A stretch of DNA of 41,688 nt from Oscillospiraceae bacterium (GTDB lineage Bacteria > Bacillota > Clostridia > Oscillospirales > CAG-272): assembly GCA_015064415.1 (NCBI GenBank), contig SVSG01000018.1, forward strand, positions 4,399 through 46,086. Direction: 5' to 3'. The position numbers and the translations under genes were made by a program. A model generated the notes under the pieces. The model did no database searches. It was not told the origin of the DNA and was given only the letters and a program-made list of their open reading frames with translations. Of this stretch, positions 24,386 to 32,796 are shown in pieces. How positions within the stretch are numbered: position 1 is the stretch's first letter; each line of letters begins with the position of its first letter.

Positions 24386-25819
24386 TCAATCGTTATCTTT
24401 TTTGCCCGTCCAGCAATAGGTGCAAACCTTGTCGCGGTCAAGGCCGATGGCCTCCAGCATGCCGTCCAGCGACTGGAAGCCGAGAGAGTCAAAGCCAAAC
24501 TTGTCGCAGATCGCCTTCAGCATGCACTTACCGCGCTCGGTGGAGGCATCTGCATATTCGTCCAGATGCAGTTGCCCCTCGTCGCCCTCCAGCTCCTGCA
24601 CCGTACGGCGGGAAAGCAGCTCCATTTCCGAGCGGCTGGAGGTAAAGTTGAGAAAGCGGCATCCGTACATGAGGGGCGGGCAGGCAGAGCGCATATGCAC
24701 TTCCTTTGCACCGCTTTCGTACAAAAATTCTACTGTCTCGCGCAGCTGCGTGCCGCGCACGATCGAGTCATCCACAAAAAGCAGCCGCTTATCCTGGATC
24801 AGCTCGGGGATCGGGATCTGCTTCATTTTGGCGATCTGATTGCGCAGTGCTTGCGTGGGCGGGGTAAAGCTACGAGGCCAAGAGGGCGTGTATTTCACGA
24901 ACGGGCGCGCATATTGTGATTTGCTCTCGTTCGCGTAGCCGATGGCGTGGGGCACGCCGGAATCCGGAATGCCCGCCACGTAGTCGACCTCGGGCAGTGT
25001 GCCCGCGATCTTTTCGTCGCGCGCCATGATCTCGCCGTTGCGATAGCGCATCATTTCTACGTTACGTCCCTCGTAATTCGAGTTGGGATAGCCGTAGTAC
25101 GCCCACAGGAAGGCGCAGATCTTCATTTTTTTGCCGGGAGCGGCAAGCTGCTCTACACCCTTCGGGGTGATGCGTGCCACCTCGCCGGGGCCAAGCTCGT
25201 AATGATCCTTATAGCCCAGCTTGTGATAGGCGAAGGTCTCAAAGGACACGCAGCAGCCGTCCCGTCCTTTGCCCACGTGCACGGGCAAGCGCCCCACGCG
25301 GTCGCGTGCGGCGATGAGGGAGCCGTCGTTGGGCAGCAGCAGCATCGTCATCGAGCCGTCGATCGCCTCCTGCGCGTGCTTGATGCCCTCCACCAGGGTG
25401 TCGCGCTGATTGATCAGCGCGGCAACCAGCTCGGTCTCGTTTATTTTACCGGAGCCCATGGCCATAAACTGATGGCCGTGGTCAGAAAAATAGCGTTCGA
25501 CCAGCTGCTCGGCATTGTTGATCTTGCCCACGGTGGTGAGAGCGTAAAGCCCCAGATGTGAACGCACCAGAAGCGGCTGAGGGTCGGTGTCGCTGATACA
25601 GCCGATGCCGCTGTTTCCACGAAATTCCTGCAGGTCCTTTTCAAACTTGGTGCGGAAGGGGGTGTTGTCGATATTATGGATCTGGCGCTGGAAGCCTTCG
25701 TCCGTGTCAAAGACTGCTATGCCGCCTCGCCGCGTGCCAAGATGCGTGTGATAGTCCACGCCGAAGAAAATATCAATAACGCAATCCCTTTTCAGGGATG
25801 CTCCGAAAAATCCACCCAT
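24386..25819 (-). CDS. purF: Amidophosphoribosyltransferase with 12-residue propeptide
   Basis: 477 residues, committing PRPP and glutamine to phosphoribosylamine. The N-terminal Ntn glutaminase domain begins after a short leader: the probable nucleophile is Cys13 in [11 protein letters not shown], followed by [12 protein letters not shown], so residues 1-12 would be removed. The C-terminal transferase domain carries the PRPP loop [15 protein letters not shown]. Cysteines in [17 protein letters not shown] and CTYCW fit the four ligands of the structural 4Fe-4S cluster of the Bacillus-type enzyme. Only a weak ribosome binding site (AAAGAGAG) precedes the ATG. Confidence 0.94.
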   Translation of the reverse strand: MGGFFGASLKRDCVIDIFFGVDYHTHLGTRRGGIAVFDTDEGFQRQIHNIDNTPFRTKFEKDLQEFRGNSGIGCISDTDPQPLLVRSHLGLYALTTVGKINNAEQLVERYFSDHGHQFMAMGSGKINETELVAALINQRDTLVEGIKHAQEAIDGSMTMLLLPNDGSLIAARDRVGRLPVHVGKGRDGCCVSFETFAYHKLGYKDHYELGPGEVARITPKGVEQLAAPGKKMKICAFLWAYYGYPNSNYEGRNVEMMRYRNGEIMARDEKIAGTLPEVDYVAGIPDSGVPHAIGYANESKSQYARPFVKYTPSWPRSFTPPTQALRNQIAKMKQIPIPELIQDKRLLFVDDSIVRGTQLRETVEFLYESGAKEVHMRSACPPLMYGCRFLNFTSSRSEMELLSRRTVQELEGDEGQLHLDEYADASTERGKCMLKAICDKFGFDSLGFQSLDGMLEAIGLDRDKVCTYCWTGKKDND

Positions 25820-25850
25820 TGTTTCTCTCTTTCGGTGTAAAAATTCGAAA

Positions 25851-26531
25851 TCAAGCGAAGAACAGCTTGTTGAGCGTCATGGGATCGACGTACTCGCCGT
25901 CCTTGTAAACACGCATGTTGCCGGAGGCAACCTCGTCGATCAGCATCACGTTGCCGTCGGCATCGTAGCCGAACTCGAACTTGATGTCGTAAAGCTCCAT
26001 ACCCTTGGCGGCAAGGTCGTCAGCCACGATCTTGGTGATCTTTTGGGTCATATCCTTGAGGTCATCGTACTGTGCGGCAGACATAACGCCGATGTCAACC
26101 AGGGCATCCTTGGTGATCAGCGGGTCGCCCTTTGCGTCGTCCTTCAAGGTGGTCTCTACGTAAGAGGGGAGCTTGGCGCCGGACTCGATGAGGGCACCGT
26201 AGCGGCGGATGAAGGAGCCGACGGCACGCTCGCGGCAGATGACCTCAAGGCCCTTGCCGAATACCTTGGCGGGCTTGACTTCCATGGTGGTGTTCTGAAG
26301 ATCTGCGCTCACGTAGTGGGTGCGGATGCCTGCGGCGTTGATTTTCTCGAAGAAGTAAATGGACATGCGAAGGTTGACGTCGCCCACGCCCTCAATGGTG
26401 AGGCCGACAGAGTTTTCGCCGGGATCGAACACGCCGTCCTTGCCGGTGCAGTCATCCTTGAATTTGAGCAGGTAGTTGCCGTTGTCGAGTGCGAATACGT
26501 CCTTGGTTTTGCCGGTGTAAACAAGTTTCAT
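25851..26531 (-). CDS. purC: SAICAR synthetase
   Basis: 226 residues, from [20 protein letters not shown], with AAAGGAG upstream. It joins CAIR and aspartate with ATP to make SAICAR. The N-terminal nucleotide-binding part (GKTKDVF, LLKFKDD) and [15 protein letters not shown] are typical. The usual DEISPD motif near the C terminus is replaced by [11 protein letters not shown], and the tail is a little shorter than the ~240 residues of Bacillus PurC, marking a variant subgroup. It lies between purE and purF in the canonical order. Confidence 0.93.
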   Translation of the reverse strand: MKLVYTGKTKDVFALDNGNYLLKFKDDCTGKDGVFDPGENSVGLTIEGVGDVNLRMSIYFFEKINAAGIRTHYVSADLQNTTMEVKPAKVFGKGLEVICRERAVGSFIRRYGALIESGAKLPSYVETTLKDDAKGDPLITKDALVDIGVMSAAQYDDLKDMTQKITKIVADDLAAKGMELYDIKFEFGYDADGNVMLIDEVASGNMRVYKDGEYVDPMTLNKLFFA

Positions 26532-26666
26532 TTTTCTTTTCTCCTTTATTTTGAAAAAATTTTTGATTCGTTTGGGTTGGTTGTCCGAGCCGCCTTATCC
26601 CAAGGGCGAGCCCGCTTGTTTGCCTTTTCCCACGGGAGAGGCGGTGCCGTCAGGCGACGGAGAGGG

Positions 26667-27158
26667 TTACAGCTGCTCCATCACCTTTGCGTCCTTCTCA
26701 AGGACCTTGGCGGCATCTGCCTTGCGCTTCGCCACAAGGCGCGCGTAAAGGGCATCGTCCGCGGTGGCAAGGATCTGTGCCGCAAGCAGCGCCGCGTTGC
26801 CGCCGCCGTCAATGGCTACGGTCGCCACGGGGATGCCGGTGGGCATCATCACGGTGGAAAGCAGCGCGTCAAGCCCGTCCAGGTTGGAGGACTTGCAGGG
26901 GATGCCGATCACGGGCAGCACCGTGTTCGCGGCAATGGCGCCCGCCAGATGTGCGGCCATACCCGCCGCGCAGATCAGCGCCCCGAAGCCGTTTTCCTTG
27001 GCACTCTTGGCAAAGGTCGCTGCCTCCACGGGGGTGCGGTGCGCGGAGTAGATGTGCACCTCAAAGGGGATCTCCAGCGACTTCAACATATCCGTCGCCT
27101 TCTTGATGATGGGCAGGTCGCTGTCGCTGCCCATGATAATGCCAACTTTTTTGCTCAT
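26667..27158 (-). CDS. purE: N5-carboxyaminoimidazole ribonucleotide mutase
   Basis: 163 residues from [16 protein letters not shown], with AGGAGG 8 bases upstream, which rules out the longer in-frame start at 27227 inside the leader. It is a class I PurE converting N5-CAIR to CAIR, with MGSDSDLP (phosphate loop), the catalytic-histidine block [11 protein letters not shown], and [15 protein letters not shown]. No purK is seen in the window, so it must be elsewhere if needed. It is the first gene of the operon, directly under the ZTP riboswitch. A 135-bp gap with GC-rich repeat fragments separates it from purC. Confidence 0.95.
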   Translation of the reverse strand: MSKKVGIIMGSDSDLPIIKKATDMLKSLEIPFEVHIYSAHRTPVEAATFAKSAKENGFGALICAAGMAAHLAGAIAANTVLPVIGIPCKSSNLDGLDALLSTVMMPTGIPVATVAIDGGGNAALLAAQILATADDALYARLVAKRKADAAKVLEKDAKVMEQL

Positions 27159-27235
27159 GATAAGCCCTCCTGAAAATAAAATAAGACACACGTATGCCGT
27201 ACAAGATGCAATATGCCCTTGTCCCAACAGATGTG

Positions 27236-27342
27236 TGCCCAGACGGTCGGCGAGAGGGCCACATGCCCCCCCAGAATCCCTGCTCCACGGTGTTTGGGGT
27301 CACCCCGCATCACCTTATCCGTCAGTCACAGGAATCCGTTCT
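27236..27342 (-). promoter_or_regulatory. ZTP (pfl) riboswitch
   Basis: The leader RNA between the promoter and purE contains the two conserved halves of the pfl motif in order. The 5' part is GUGACUGACGGAUAAGGUG, followed by a hairpin and an ACCGUGGAGCAGGG-like segment; the 3' part is GCCGACCGUCUGGGCA, whose CCGNCUGGGCA is the family signature. The class binds ZTP/ZMP, which accumulates when 10-formyl-THF is short. About 75 bases remain before the purE start. An ACACA stretch just after GGGC could pair with UGUGU upstream of a U-rich run, a possible weak expression-platform terminator. Secondary structure was judged by eye. Confidence 0.85.
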
Positions 27343-27359
27343 CTTATTAATACTATTAT

Positions 27360-27388
27360 ATTATATCTTAAACACGCGCGCTTGTCAA
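27360..27388 (-). promoter_or_regulatory. Sigma-A promoter of the purine operon
   Basis: Minus strand TTGACA (27383-27388), 17-base spacer, TATAAT (27360-27365): full consensus. Transcription should begin near 27352, leaving a ~195-base leader that holds the riboswitch. Confidence 0.92.
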
Positions 27389-27393
27389 TATAG

Positions 27394-27425
27394 GTGGGAA
27401 AAACTTTTACAAAAGTTTTTCCCAC
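27394..27425. terminator. Perfect 15-bp stem terminator-like hairpin upstream of the pur promoter
   Basis: GTGGGAAAAACTTTT pairs with AAAAGTTTTTCCCAC around AC, followed by ACACCCTTTTCAAAATCTT. It may insulate the purine operon from readthrough of the PHP-protein gene. Confidence 0.65.
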
Positions 27426-27464
27426 ACCCTTTTCAAAATCTTCGCACGCAAAGGGAAGGCGTAC

Positions 27465-27590
27465 AGCCGCACCGTTTGGCGGATAAATGCACAAAACGGC
27501 TACGCAAAAACCCTGTAGGGACCGTTGTCCTCGCCTTGCGGCGAGCACGTGACACGCTTCGCGGTCACAAGTCCTCGGCGGTCCGCAATC
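27465..27590. repeat. Composite GC-rich intergenic repeat block
   Basis: Contains GCCGCACCGTTTGGCGGATA (also seen in part at 7490, 13348, 32224, 34437 and 35093), a CCTGTAGGGACC unit (similar at 2200, 7511 and 35140) and TCCTCGCCTTGCGGCGAGCAC (also at 5415, 13492 and 22456). No ORF with a ribosome binding site is present. The rest of 27426-27662 is similar filler. Confidence 0.6.
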
Positions 27591-27662
27591 CGCGACAAAC
27601 ATTCCTTCCGCGCATCTTGTTCGCACCACCCAAAAATGCCGTAAAAGGTTTTGAGAGGGGGC

Positions 27663-27697
27663 GCGGGGGAGGGCTTTTATCAAAAGCCCTCCCCCGC
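27663..27697. terminator. Perfect 16-bp stem terminator-like hairpin after the PHP gene
   Basis: GCGGGGGAGGGCTTTT pairs with AAAAGCCCTCCCCCGC around a 3-base loop, 16 bp beyond the stop codon of the 27714-29549 gene. Confidence 0.65.
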
Positions 27698-27713
27698 ATC
27701 AATCACATATTCC

Positions 27714-29549
27714 TTATTTATCTTCCTCAAATACGGTCAGCTCGCCGATGGCGACGGGGCTTTCCGCAAACGCAGGGATCCGGCTCGCCTTGCCGACGGT
27801 CGAGAGCGCGTCAAAGCGCACAAATCTTGCACCGTGTGCGGGGAAACGGAAAATTTCCTCATCCCCGAAGGCGCGGATCGCGCCCGCCTTCACCTCGGTA
27901 AAATGCACGCCGTCCGTGGAGGTGGAGATCGCATACTCGGTAACGTAGCGCTGGACGATATCCTGCATCCGATCGCCGATCTCGGCCTTCCAGTCCACCG
28001 AGATCTCCTTGATCCAGTCCTTGGTGAAGCGGCGCGCCCAGTATCCGACGGCGCAGATCTTGCGCTCTTTTTTCATATCAATTAAAATAGAGGTTCGGGG
28101 CAGCGTGCTTTCAAACGCCACGTGCGGATCCCCGTCGATGGCGGCGGCGGCATTGGCGCCGGTCGACACCTCGGTGGCGGTAAAATCGCACCCGTCAAGG
28201 GGGATAATGGGCTTTTCGGCGGCGGCAGGCGCGTCAAAGTCGCGCCCCGTCCACGCGGTCGCGGACCAGGTCTTGCGCGCCTTTTCGTCCAGGAGGCGCA
28301 AATAGAAGTAGCGCGCGGTGTCGGAGCGGAGTGTGAAGTCCACCGTGTCACCGAAATCCGTGCACGTATATACGTTTTCCCCGTAATCCGAGATCACCTC
28401 AAGGCGCGTGGGACGCGCGGAAGCGTCCTCCTCAAACTGAGAAAGCTCCACGTGGAAACGGTAGGTGTCGGTAAGCGGAAGCGTCGCGGGCACGAGTGCG
28501 CCGTTGACGGTCAGGGTCAGCTTGACGTTGCTGCTTTCCGAGGCGTAGAAGCGCCCCGCGCGCATGGCGTCGAGAAACGCCTCGCGCGATTTTTCACTTG
28601 CCATCAGAATGGTCTTGGCCTTCATGGCGGGGAAGCCCCACGTGGGGCCGTGGGTGTCGCTGCTGCAAACGGGGGAGACGTGGAATCCCGCGTCAAGCGA
28701 CAGCGAGTAGGCGTATTCAAACAGTAAGCAACCGCCCTTTTGTGCGCCGTTGCCCATCTCGATGCCGCGCATCCAGGGCGCAAGGCGGCGCTTCGCCATC
28801 TCCCGATAGGGGAAGCTCCACAAGCTGTTTTGCCCCACGCCAAGCACGAACGGGTGCGCAAAAATGCAAACGGGTGCGGGTTCTTGCGACATATCCGCTT
28901 CAAATTCCTCAAAGCTTTTGACTGACGAGCAGTTGTTCACCCCAAGGCAAACGATCTCGCCCGCGTGCTTGTGCGGCAGATTCATGCGGTCATATTCCAG
29001 CACCGTGACCTCGCTTTCGCTGCCGGGGAAGATGACGGTGTCCTCGGGGTCGGCGTTTTCCAGCTCGATGAATTCCTCGAAAAATCCGCGGCGGCGCATC
29101 ACGCTTGCGTGGTCGGAAAGAATGCCGAAGTCAAGGCGCTCGTCGGCGCCGAGCGCGGCGATGCAGGCCGACTGAATGTGGGGCTGTGCGGCAAATTTAG
29201 CGGGCGTGTGTGTGGTCGCCGTGTGCGTGTGCAGGTCACCGCGATAAAAATGGAGCGTGTCACCCTCCTGCAGCGTTTTGGCGGCGCGTGCGCGCACGCG
29301 GCAGGTGTAGTCCACCCCGTCAAGCGTCGCGGTCACGGTGGCCTCGCCCACCTTTTGCAGCGTCATCAGTACGCCGTGGGTGAAGGGGGAAAGCGGGTCG
29401 TTTTCAAAACTGCGGATGCAGGCGGCATCCCCCGTCACAGACCAAGTGATATCCGCCGCAGAAAGGTCGGTTTCGCCGTCCGTGAGATACAGCGGCAGCA
29501 CGTCCCCCACGTAAGAGGAGATCTCGGTTTTAGAAATGGAAACGGGCAT
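27714..29549 (-). CDS. PHP-domain protein with Ig-like N terminus and discoidin-like C terminus
   Basis: 611 residues from MPVSISKTEISSYVGD, with AAAGGAGG upstream. Residues 1-90 resemble a bacterial Ig-like beta domain (ITWSVTGDAA, GEATVTATLDGVDYTC). Residues about 98-350 form a PHP (polymerase and histidinol phosphatase) metallohydrolase domain: RGDLHTHT with His107 and His109, FGILSDHASV, FPGSESEV, IFAHPFVLG and SSDTHGPTWG. Residues ~450-605 look like a coagulation factor 5/8 type C domain (EISVDWKAEIG, YAISTSTDGVHFTEV, ARFVRFDAL). Discoidin domains usually bind carbohydrate outside the cell, but no signal peptide is visible. It may act on a phosphorylated or carbohydrate substrate; the exact role is unknown. 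It starts 72 bp after the lipoprotein gene. Confidence 0.8.
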   Translation of the reverse strand: MPVSISKTEISSYVGDVLPLYLTDGETDLSAADITWSVTGDAACIRSFENDPLSPFTHGVLMTLQKVGEATVTATLDGVDYTCRVRARAAKTLQEGDTLHFYRGDLHTHTATTHTPAKFAAQPHIQSACIAALGADERLDFGILSDHASVMRRRGFFEEFIELENADPEDTVIFPGSESEVTVLEYDRMNLPHKHAGEIVCLGVNNCSSVKSFEEFEADMSQEPAPVCIFAHPFVLGVGQNSLWSFPYREMAKRRLAPWMRGIEMGNGAQKGGCLLFEYAYSLSLDAGFHVSPVCSSDTHGPTWGFPAMKAKTILMASEKSREAFLDAMRAGRFYASESSNVKLTLTVNGALVPATLPLTDTYRFHVELSQFEEDASARPTRLEVISDYGENVYTCTDFGDTVDFTLRSDTARYFYLRLLDEKARKTWSATAWTGRDFDAPAAAEKPIIPLDGCDFTATEVSTGANAAAAIDGDPHVAFESTLPRTSILIDMKKERKICAVGYWARRFTKDWIKEISVDWKAEIGDRMQDIVQRYVTEYAISTSTDGVHFTEVKAGAIRAFGDEEIFRFPAHGARFVRFDALSTVGKASRIPAFAESPVAIGELTVFEEDK

Positions 29550-29621
29550 CACAAGCCCTCCTTTTGTGAAATTAGCCCCCAAACGGGGCGAGTTTTCATT
29601 GTTTTTTCGGATATTGAGGCA

Positions 29622-32192
29622 TTATTGTGCCATCATCGCGGGGCGCAGTACCACGCACAGCTCGTAGGTGCGCAGCTGGCCGATGGTGCTGTTGATGCAA
29701 TAGCTGCTGTTTTGATAAAGCGTAACGTCCGAGCCGTTCTGTACCAAAAACGCGTTCTTGTCCAGTGTGTCGACACGTACCAGCTCCCCTTCGCCCACGT
29801 AAACGAACAGGCGGTACTGCCCATTCCATTGGCAGAAGATCAGATCGCCCTTCCGGAGATCCGCCTCTGTATGGATGGCCACGACGTCCGTGATGCGGGG
29901 AAGCAGCGTGCCGCCCTGCAGACGGGGCACGGCCATGGCAAGCAGCTCGGCGGTCTCGGACAGCTCATAGGTGCCGCTTTCCGTCTTGGCAAAGATCGCC
30001 TCCATCAGCTCGGCGGCGGTCATGTCAGAGAGGATGTCCACGCCAAGCACTTCCTTATAAATGGCGCGGGCAAGATCTGCGGGGTCCTCAAAGCTCGCCA
30101 CAGCGGCAGCAAGGTCGCGCGCCTTTTGCGCAAGAGCGTTCTGCTGCTCTGCGGTGTAGGCGCCCACAAAGTTCACGGTGTCAAATACCTTCACGCCGCC
30201 AAGCGCGGTGGCGTTGCTCTCGATGCGCGCGCCAACAGGGGCGCTTTCCTTCACCTTAGCCGTCCAGCTGACCGTCAGGCGCTCCATCGCGCCGATGGAA
30301 AGCGTCATCGAAATCTTCTGCCCGTTGGCAGAAAGCCCCTCGGTGCCCGAAACGAAGGTGAGGTGCTCGGAGAGCGTGTCCTCCAGCAATACGTTCTGAT
30401 AGGTGTTGGAGGAATAGTTCTGGATGATCATCGTGTAGGTGATCTCGCCGCCGCGCGCCACGGTGTGTGCCACGCCGGGGGAGACCAGCTTTTCCATCGA
30501 AACCCCTGCCAGCTTCATACGGTTCTGCGTTTTTTCGGTGGCCGTAAGGCCAAGCGCCAGCGGGCGGATCACACAGAAGTGGAACATTTTGTCGCTCTTG
30601 TCGTTGCGGAACAGATATCGGTTTGAGGTCGTGTCGGTGAAAAGCGCCGCGGCCGCGATTTTTTGCACGGTGCCGTGCGTCATTTCCATCGCGTTGCAGA
30701 TGTCCTCGTTCTTTTCGGGGGTGGCGGAATCATAGGTCGCCTGCCCGCCCGTGCTGTGCAGGAACATTCCGTCCCCAATGTAAAGCAGGGCATGGCCGGA
30801 GGTGGCAGCGGTCTTGCCGTGGCGGTAATCCAGCACGTCGCCCACCTTCAGCGAGGCAAGCACGCTTGCAAGCAGCTCGCGCTGGGCCTCCTTGGTGGGG
30901 TAATCGGCGGTCTCCCAATAACCGACGATATCGGCGCTCTTGCCGAGATTCTCCTTGGCGTAGCTGGCATAATTGCCCGTTTGCGGCGAGCGCTCGGTGA
31001 TCGGCACGCGCTGAATGTTCACGCCGAACGCCTCATAATATACGGCGTTGACGAAGCTGCTGCAGTCAAGGAACAGCCGTTGCTGTGCGGTGGCGTTTTC
31101 GGGGCTGGGGTTTTCGTCGCGGTAGCGCTGATCGTAATAGATCTGCGTGCCCTGGCGCTGGAAGGCAAGGCCGACCTCGCGCACCACGTCCTCCGGGGTG
31201 TTGATCTCAATTTTCGCGTCCTTTGCGTTCAGCCAGCTGTAATCCAGGATCGTCAGCTGGAAATTCACGTTGTTGGTGGCGCTGACCACGGCGTAAAAAT
31301 CCACCTTGGCGTGCTTGCCGGGGAAGCCGGTGTCGCCCACAAGCTCGTCAAAATAAGTGGCCATCGCGGTGGGGAGGTTGGCCTCCAGCACGTTCTGGCG
31401 GATCCCCACGGCGCGCGCGCCGTCCGGCTTGATGGCGGCAAGCTTGCCCGCCAGCTCCCGCATCGAAAGGCGGTGCAGCGGTACGCCGTCCGCGGCCTTG
31501 CAATAGGTATTGAACCACATATCGCCCTTGAAGTGGACGTAGGTGTACGCCTTCAGCGTGGCGGCGTCGAAAAATGCTTTCATGGCATCCCAGCTATCCA
31601 CCGTCGCCACGTCGGAGAGCTGATAGGTCACGGCGTTGCCGCGCGAGAGGATGGTGTCCTCGATCGCTGCGGGGTTGTCCGCGCCGCAAAGCAGATAAGT
31701 CTTGTTTTGTGAATTTTTGTTCTGCACGTCGTGCGTTTCCTCCACCAACGTGCCGCGAAGGCGCACCAGATCGCCTTTTTTATAGCCGTAATCGGGGAAG
31801 GAGCCGTAGGGCACGCCGCGCACCGCGATCAGCTGATCGGTATTCTGATCCTTGAGCAGCATCTCCTTTTCGTATCCCGCGCCCTCGTCGGAAACACCGA
31901 CGTAAAGGCCCTGCAGCACGGCCGTTTCCCCATCCGGGGCATTGTTGATGACCTGTCCGACGGAAAGCGCACCGCTTTTTTCCTCGTAGCCGCACACCTT
32001 GCAAACAAGGTCTGCACCGAAGGTGTGGTATCCCTCATCTGTTTTTGTGCCGTGCCCGCAGGTGTCCTTTTTCCAGTGCGCCTCGGCCGAGCTTGACCAC
32101 GTCTCCTCGTAGGCGTGCGCGTGCGCGCAAGAGAGAAGCGTGCCCGCAAGCATCGCGGCGCAAAGCAGCAATAAAAGAAATCGTTTTTTCAT
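29622..32192 (-). CDS. Secreted lipoprotein with NlpC/P60-like peptidase domain
   Basis: 856 residues. An N-terminal lipoprotein signal has KKRF, a hydrophobic stretch and the lipobox LLSC (Cys22). Residues 40-70 carry CGHG and CKVCG, a small zinc-ribbon-like segment. About 75-175 resembles an OB-fold repeat (GQVINNAPDG, YKKGDLVRLRGTLV). Residues about 335-500 form an NlpC/P60-like domain with nucleophile Cys377 in LDCSSFVNAVYYEAFG and His467 in SGHALLYIGDGMFLHS. Around 595-680 a DUF11-type beta domain follows (ITYTMIIQNYSSNTYQNV). The last ~100 residues repeat an NlpC-like strand pattern (KGDLIFCQWNGQYRLFVYVG) without an obvious Cys-His pair. Cell-wall peptide cleavage is the likely role. 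Confidence 0.8.
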   Translation of the reverse strand: MKKRFLLLLLCAAMLAGTLLSCAHAHAYEETWSSSAEAHWKKDTCGHGTKTDEGYHTFGADLVCKVCGYEEKSGALSVGQVINNAPDGETAVLQGLYVGVSDEGAGYEKEMLLKDQNTDQLIAVRGVPYGSFPDYGYKKGDLVRLRGTLVEETHDVQNKNSQNKTYLLCGADNPAAIEDTILSRGNAVTYQLSDVATVDSWDAMKAFFDAATLKAYTYVHFKGDMWFNTYCKAADGVPLHRLSMRELAGKLAAIKPDGARAVGIRQNVLEANLPTAMATYFDELVGDTGFPGKHAKVDFYAVVSATNNVNFQLTILDYSWLNAKDAKIEINTPEDVVREVGLAFQRQGTQIYYDQRYRDENPSPENATAQQRLFLDCSSFVNAVYYEAFGVNIQRVPITERSPQTGNYASYAKENLGKSADIVGYWETADYPTKEAQRELLASVLASLKVGDVLDYRHGKTAATSGHALLYIGDGMFLHSTGGQATYDSATPEKNEDICNAMEMTHGTVQKIAAAALFTDTTSNRYLFRNDKSDKMFHFCVIRPLALGLTATEKTQNRMKLAGVSMEKLVSPGVAHTVARGGEITYTMIIQNYSSNTYQNVLLEDTLSEHLTFVSGTEGLSANGQKISMTLSIGAMERLTVSWTAKVKESAPVGARIESNATALGGVKVFDTVNFVGAYTAEQQNALAQKARDLAAAVASFEDPADLARAIYKEVLGVDILSDMTAAELMEAIFAKTESGTYELSETAELLAMAVPRLQGGTLLPRITDVVAIHTEADLRKGDLIFCQWNGQYRLFVYVGEGELVRVDTLDKNAFLVQNGSDVTLYQNSSYCINSTIGQLRTYELCVVLRPAMMAQ

Positions 32193-32237
32193 GTCTTTTC
32201 CCTCCGAAAATCAAAAAGTGGCCAAACGGTATGAGTT

Positions 32238-32795
32238 TTATGCCCCCACCAGCGTGACAGTGGTGGGTACGTGCCCCGTGTGGGGCAGGAATTTTTCCAG
32301 CAGATCCTTGGTGGTGATGGCAAGACTTGCCGTGTTGGTGCACGGATGCACGCCGATCTCGCCCTCCTGCAAAAGATCCTTGTCGATCAGCAAGCGCACG
32401 GCGTGGGTCTTGTCGTTCGCAAGCCCCATCGCGCTCACCGAGCCGGGCAAAAGCCCCAGATATTCCTGCATTTTCTCGCCCGAGCCGAAGGAAAGGCGCG
32501 AAACGCCCAGCTGGCCGGAGAGCTCCTTGGTCTTGAAGGGCTTGTCACCCGGCATCAGCAGCAGGTAAAAATCCGTCTGCTGGCGGTTGCATAAAAAGAG
32601 GTTTTTGCACATTTTAGTGCCCAAACGGGTGTCGATTTGTGCGCAAAGCTCCATGGTTTCGGCGGCATCGTGCGCCACGTGGCGATAGGGGATGGAAAGC
32701 GCGTCCAGAAGGTCATAGACCGCGACCTCGCGCGGCAAAAGCTGCGCTGTGTCGGGGCGCCCCTCGGTGACGGCACTGATGTAAAATTCGCTCAT
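32238..32795 (-). CDS. Prolyl-tRNA editing protein (PrdX/YbaK type)
   Basis: 185 residues from MSEFYISAVTEG, with AAAGGAAAA upstream; the in-frame extension to 32912 overlaps the previous gene and has no site. It is a YbaK/ProX-like deacylase that removes wrongly attached alanine or cysteine from tRNA-Pro. Visible family features are HVAHDAAETMELCAQID, the catalytic-lysine strand TKMCKNLFLCNRQ, PGSVSAMGLANDK, VHPCTNTASLAI and the C-terminal VPTTVTLV. It starts one base after the nth stop codon, so the two genes are cotranscribed. The functional link between tRNA proofreading and base excision repair is not obvious and may be only shared expression. Confidence 0.9.
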   Translation of the reverse strand: MSEFYISAVTEGRPDTAQLLPREVAVYDLLDALSIPYRHVAHDAAETMELCAQIDTRLGTKMCKNLFLCNRQQTDFYLLLMPGDKPFKTKELSGQLGVSRLSFGSGEKMQEYLGLLPGSVSAMGLANDKTHAVRLLIDKDLLQEGEIGVHPCTNTASLAITTKDLLEKFLPHTGHVPTTVTLVGA

Positions 32796-32796
32796 C

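Noticed and set aside
27061-27303. An upstream leader peptide before purE
   Set aside because: The frame crosses the riboswitch aptamer and has no ribosome binding site; the conserved RNA explains the sequence.
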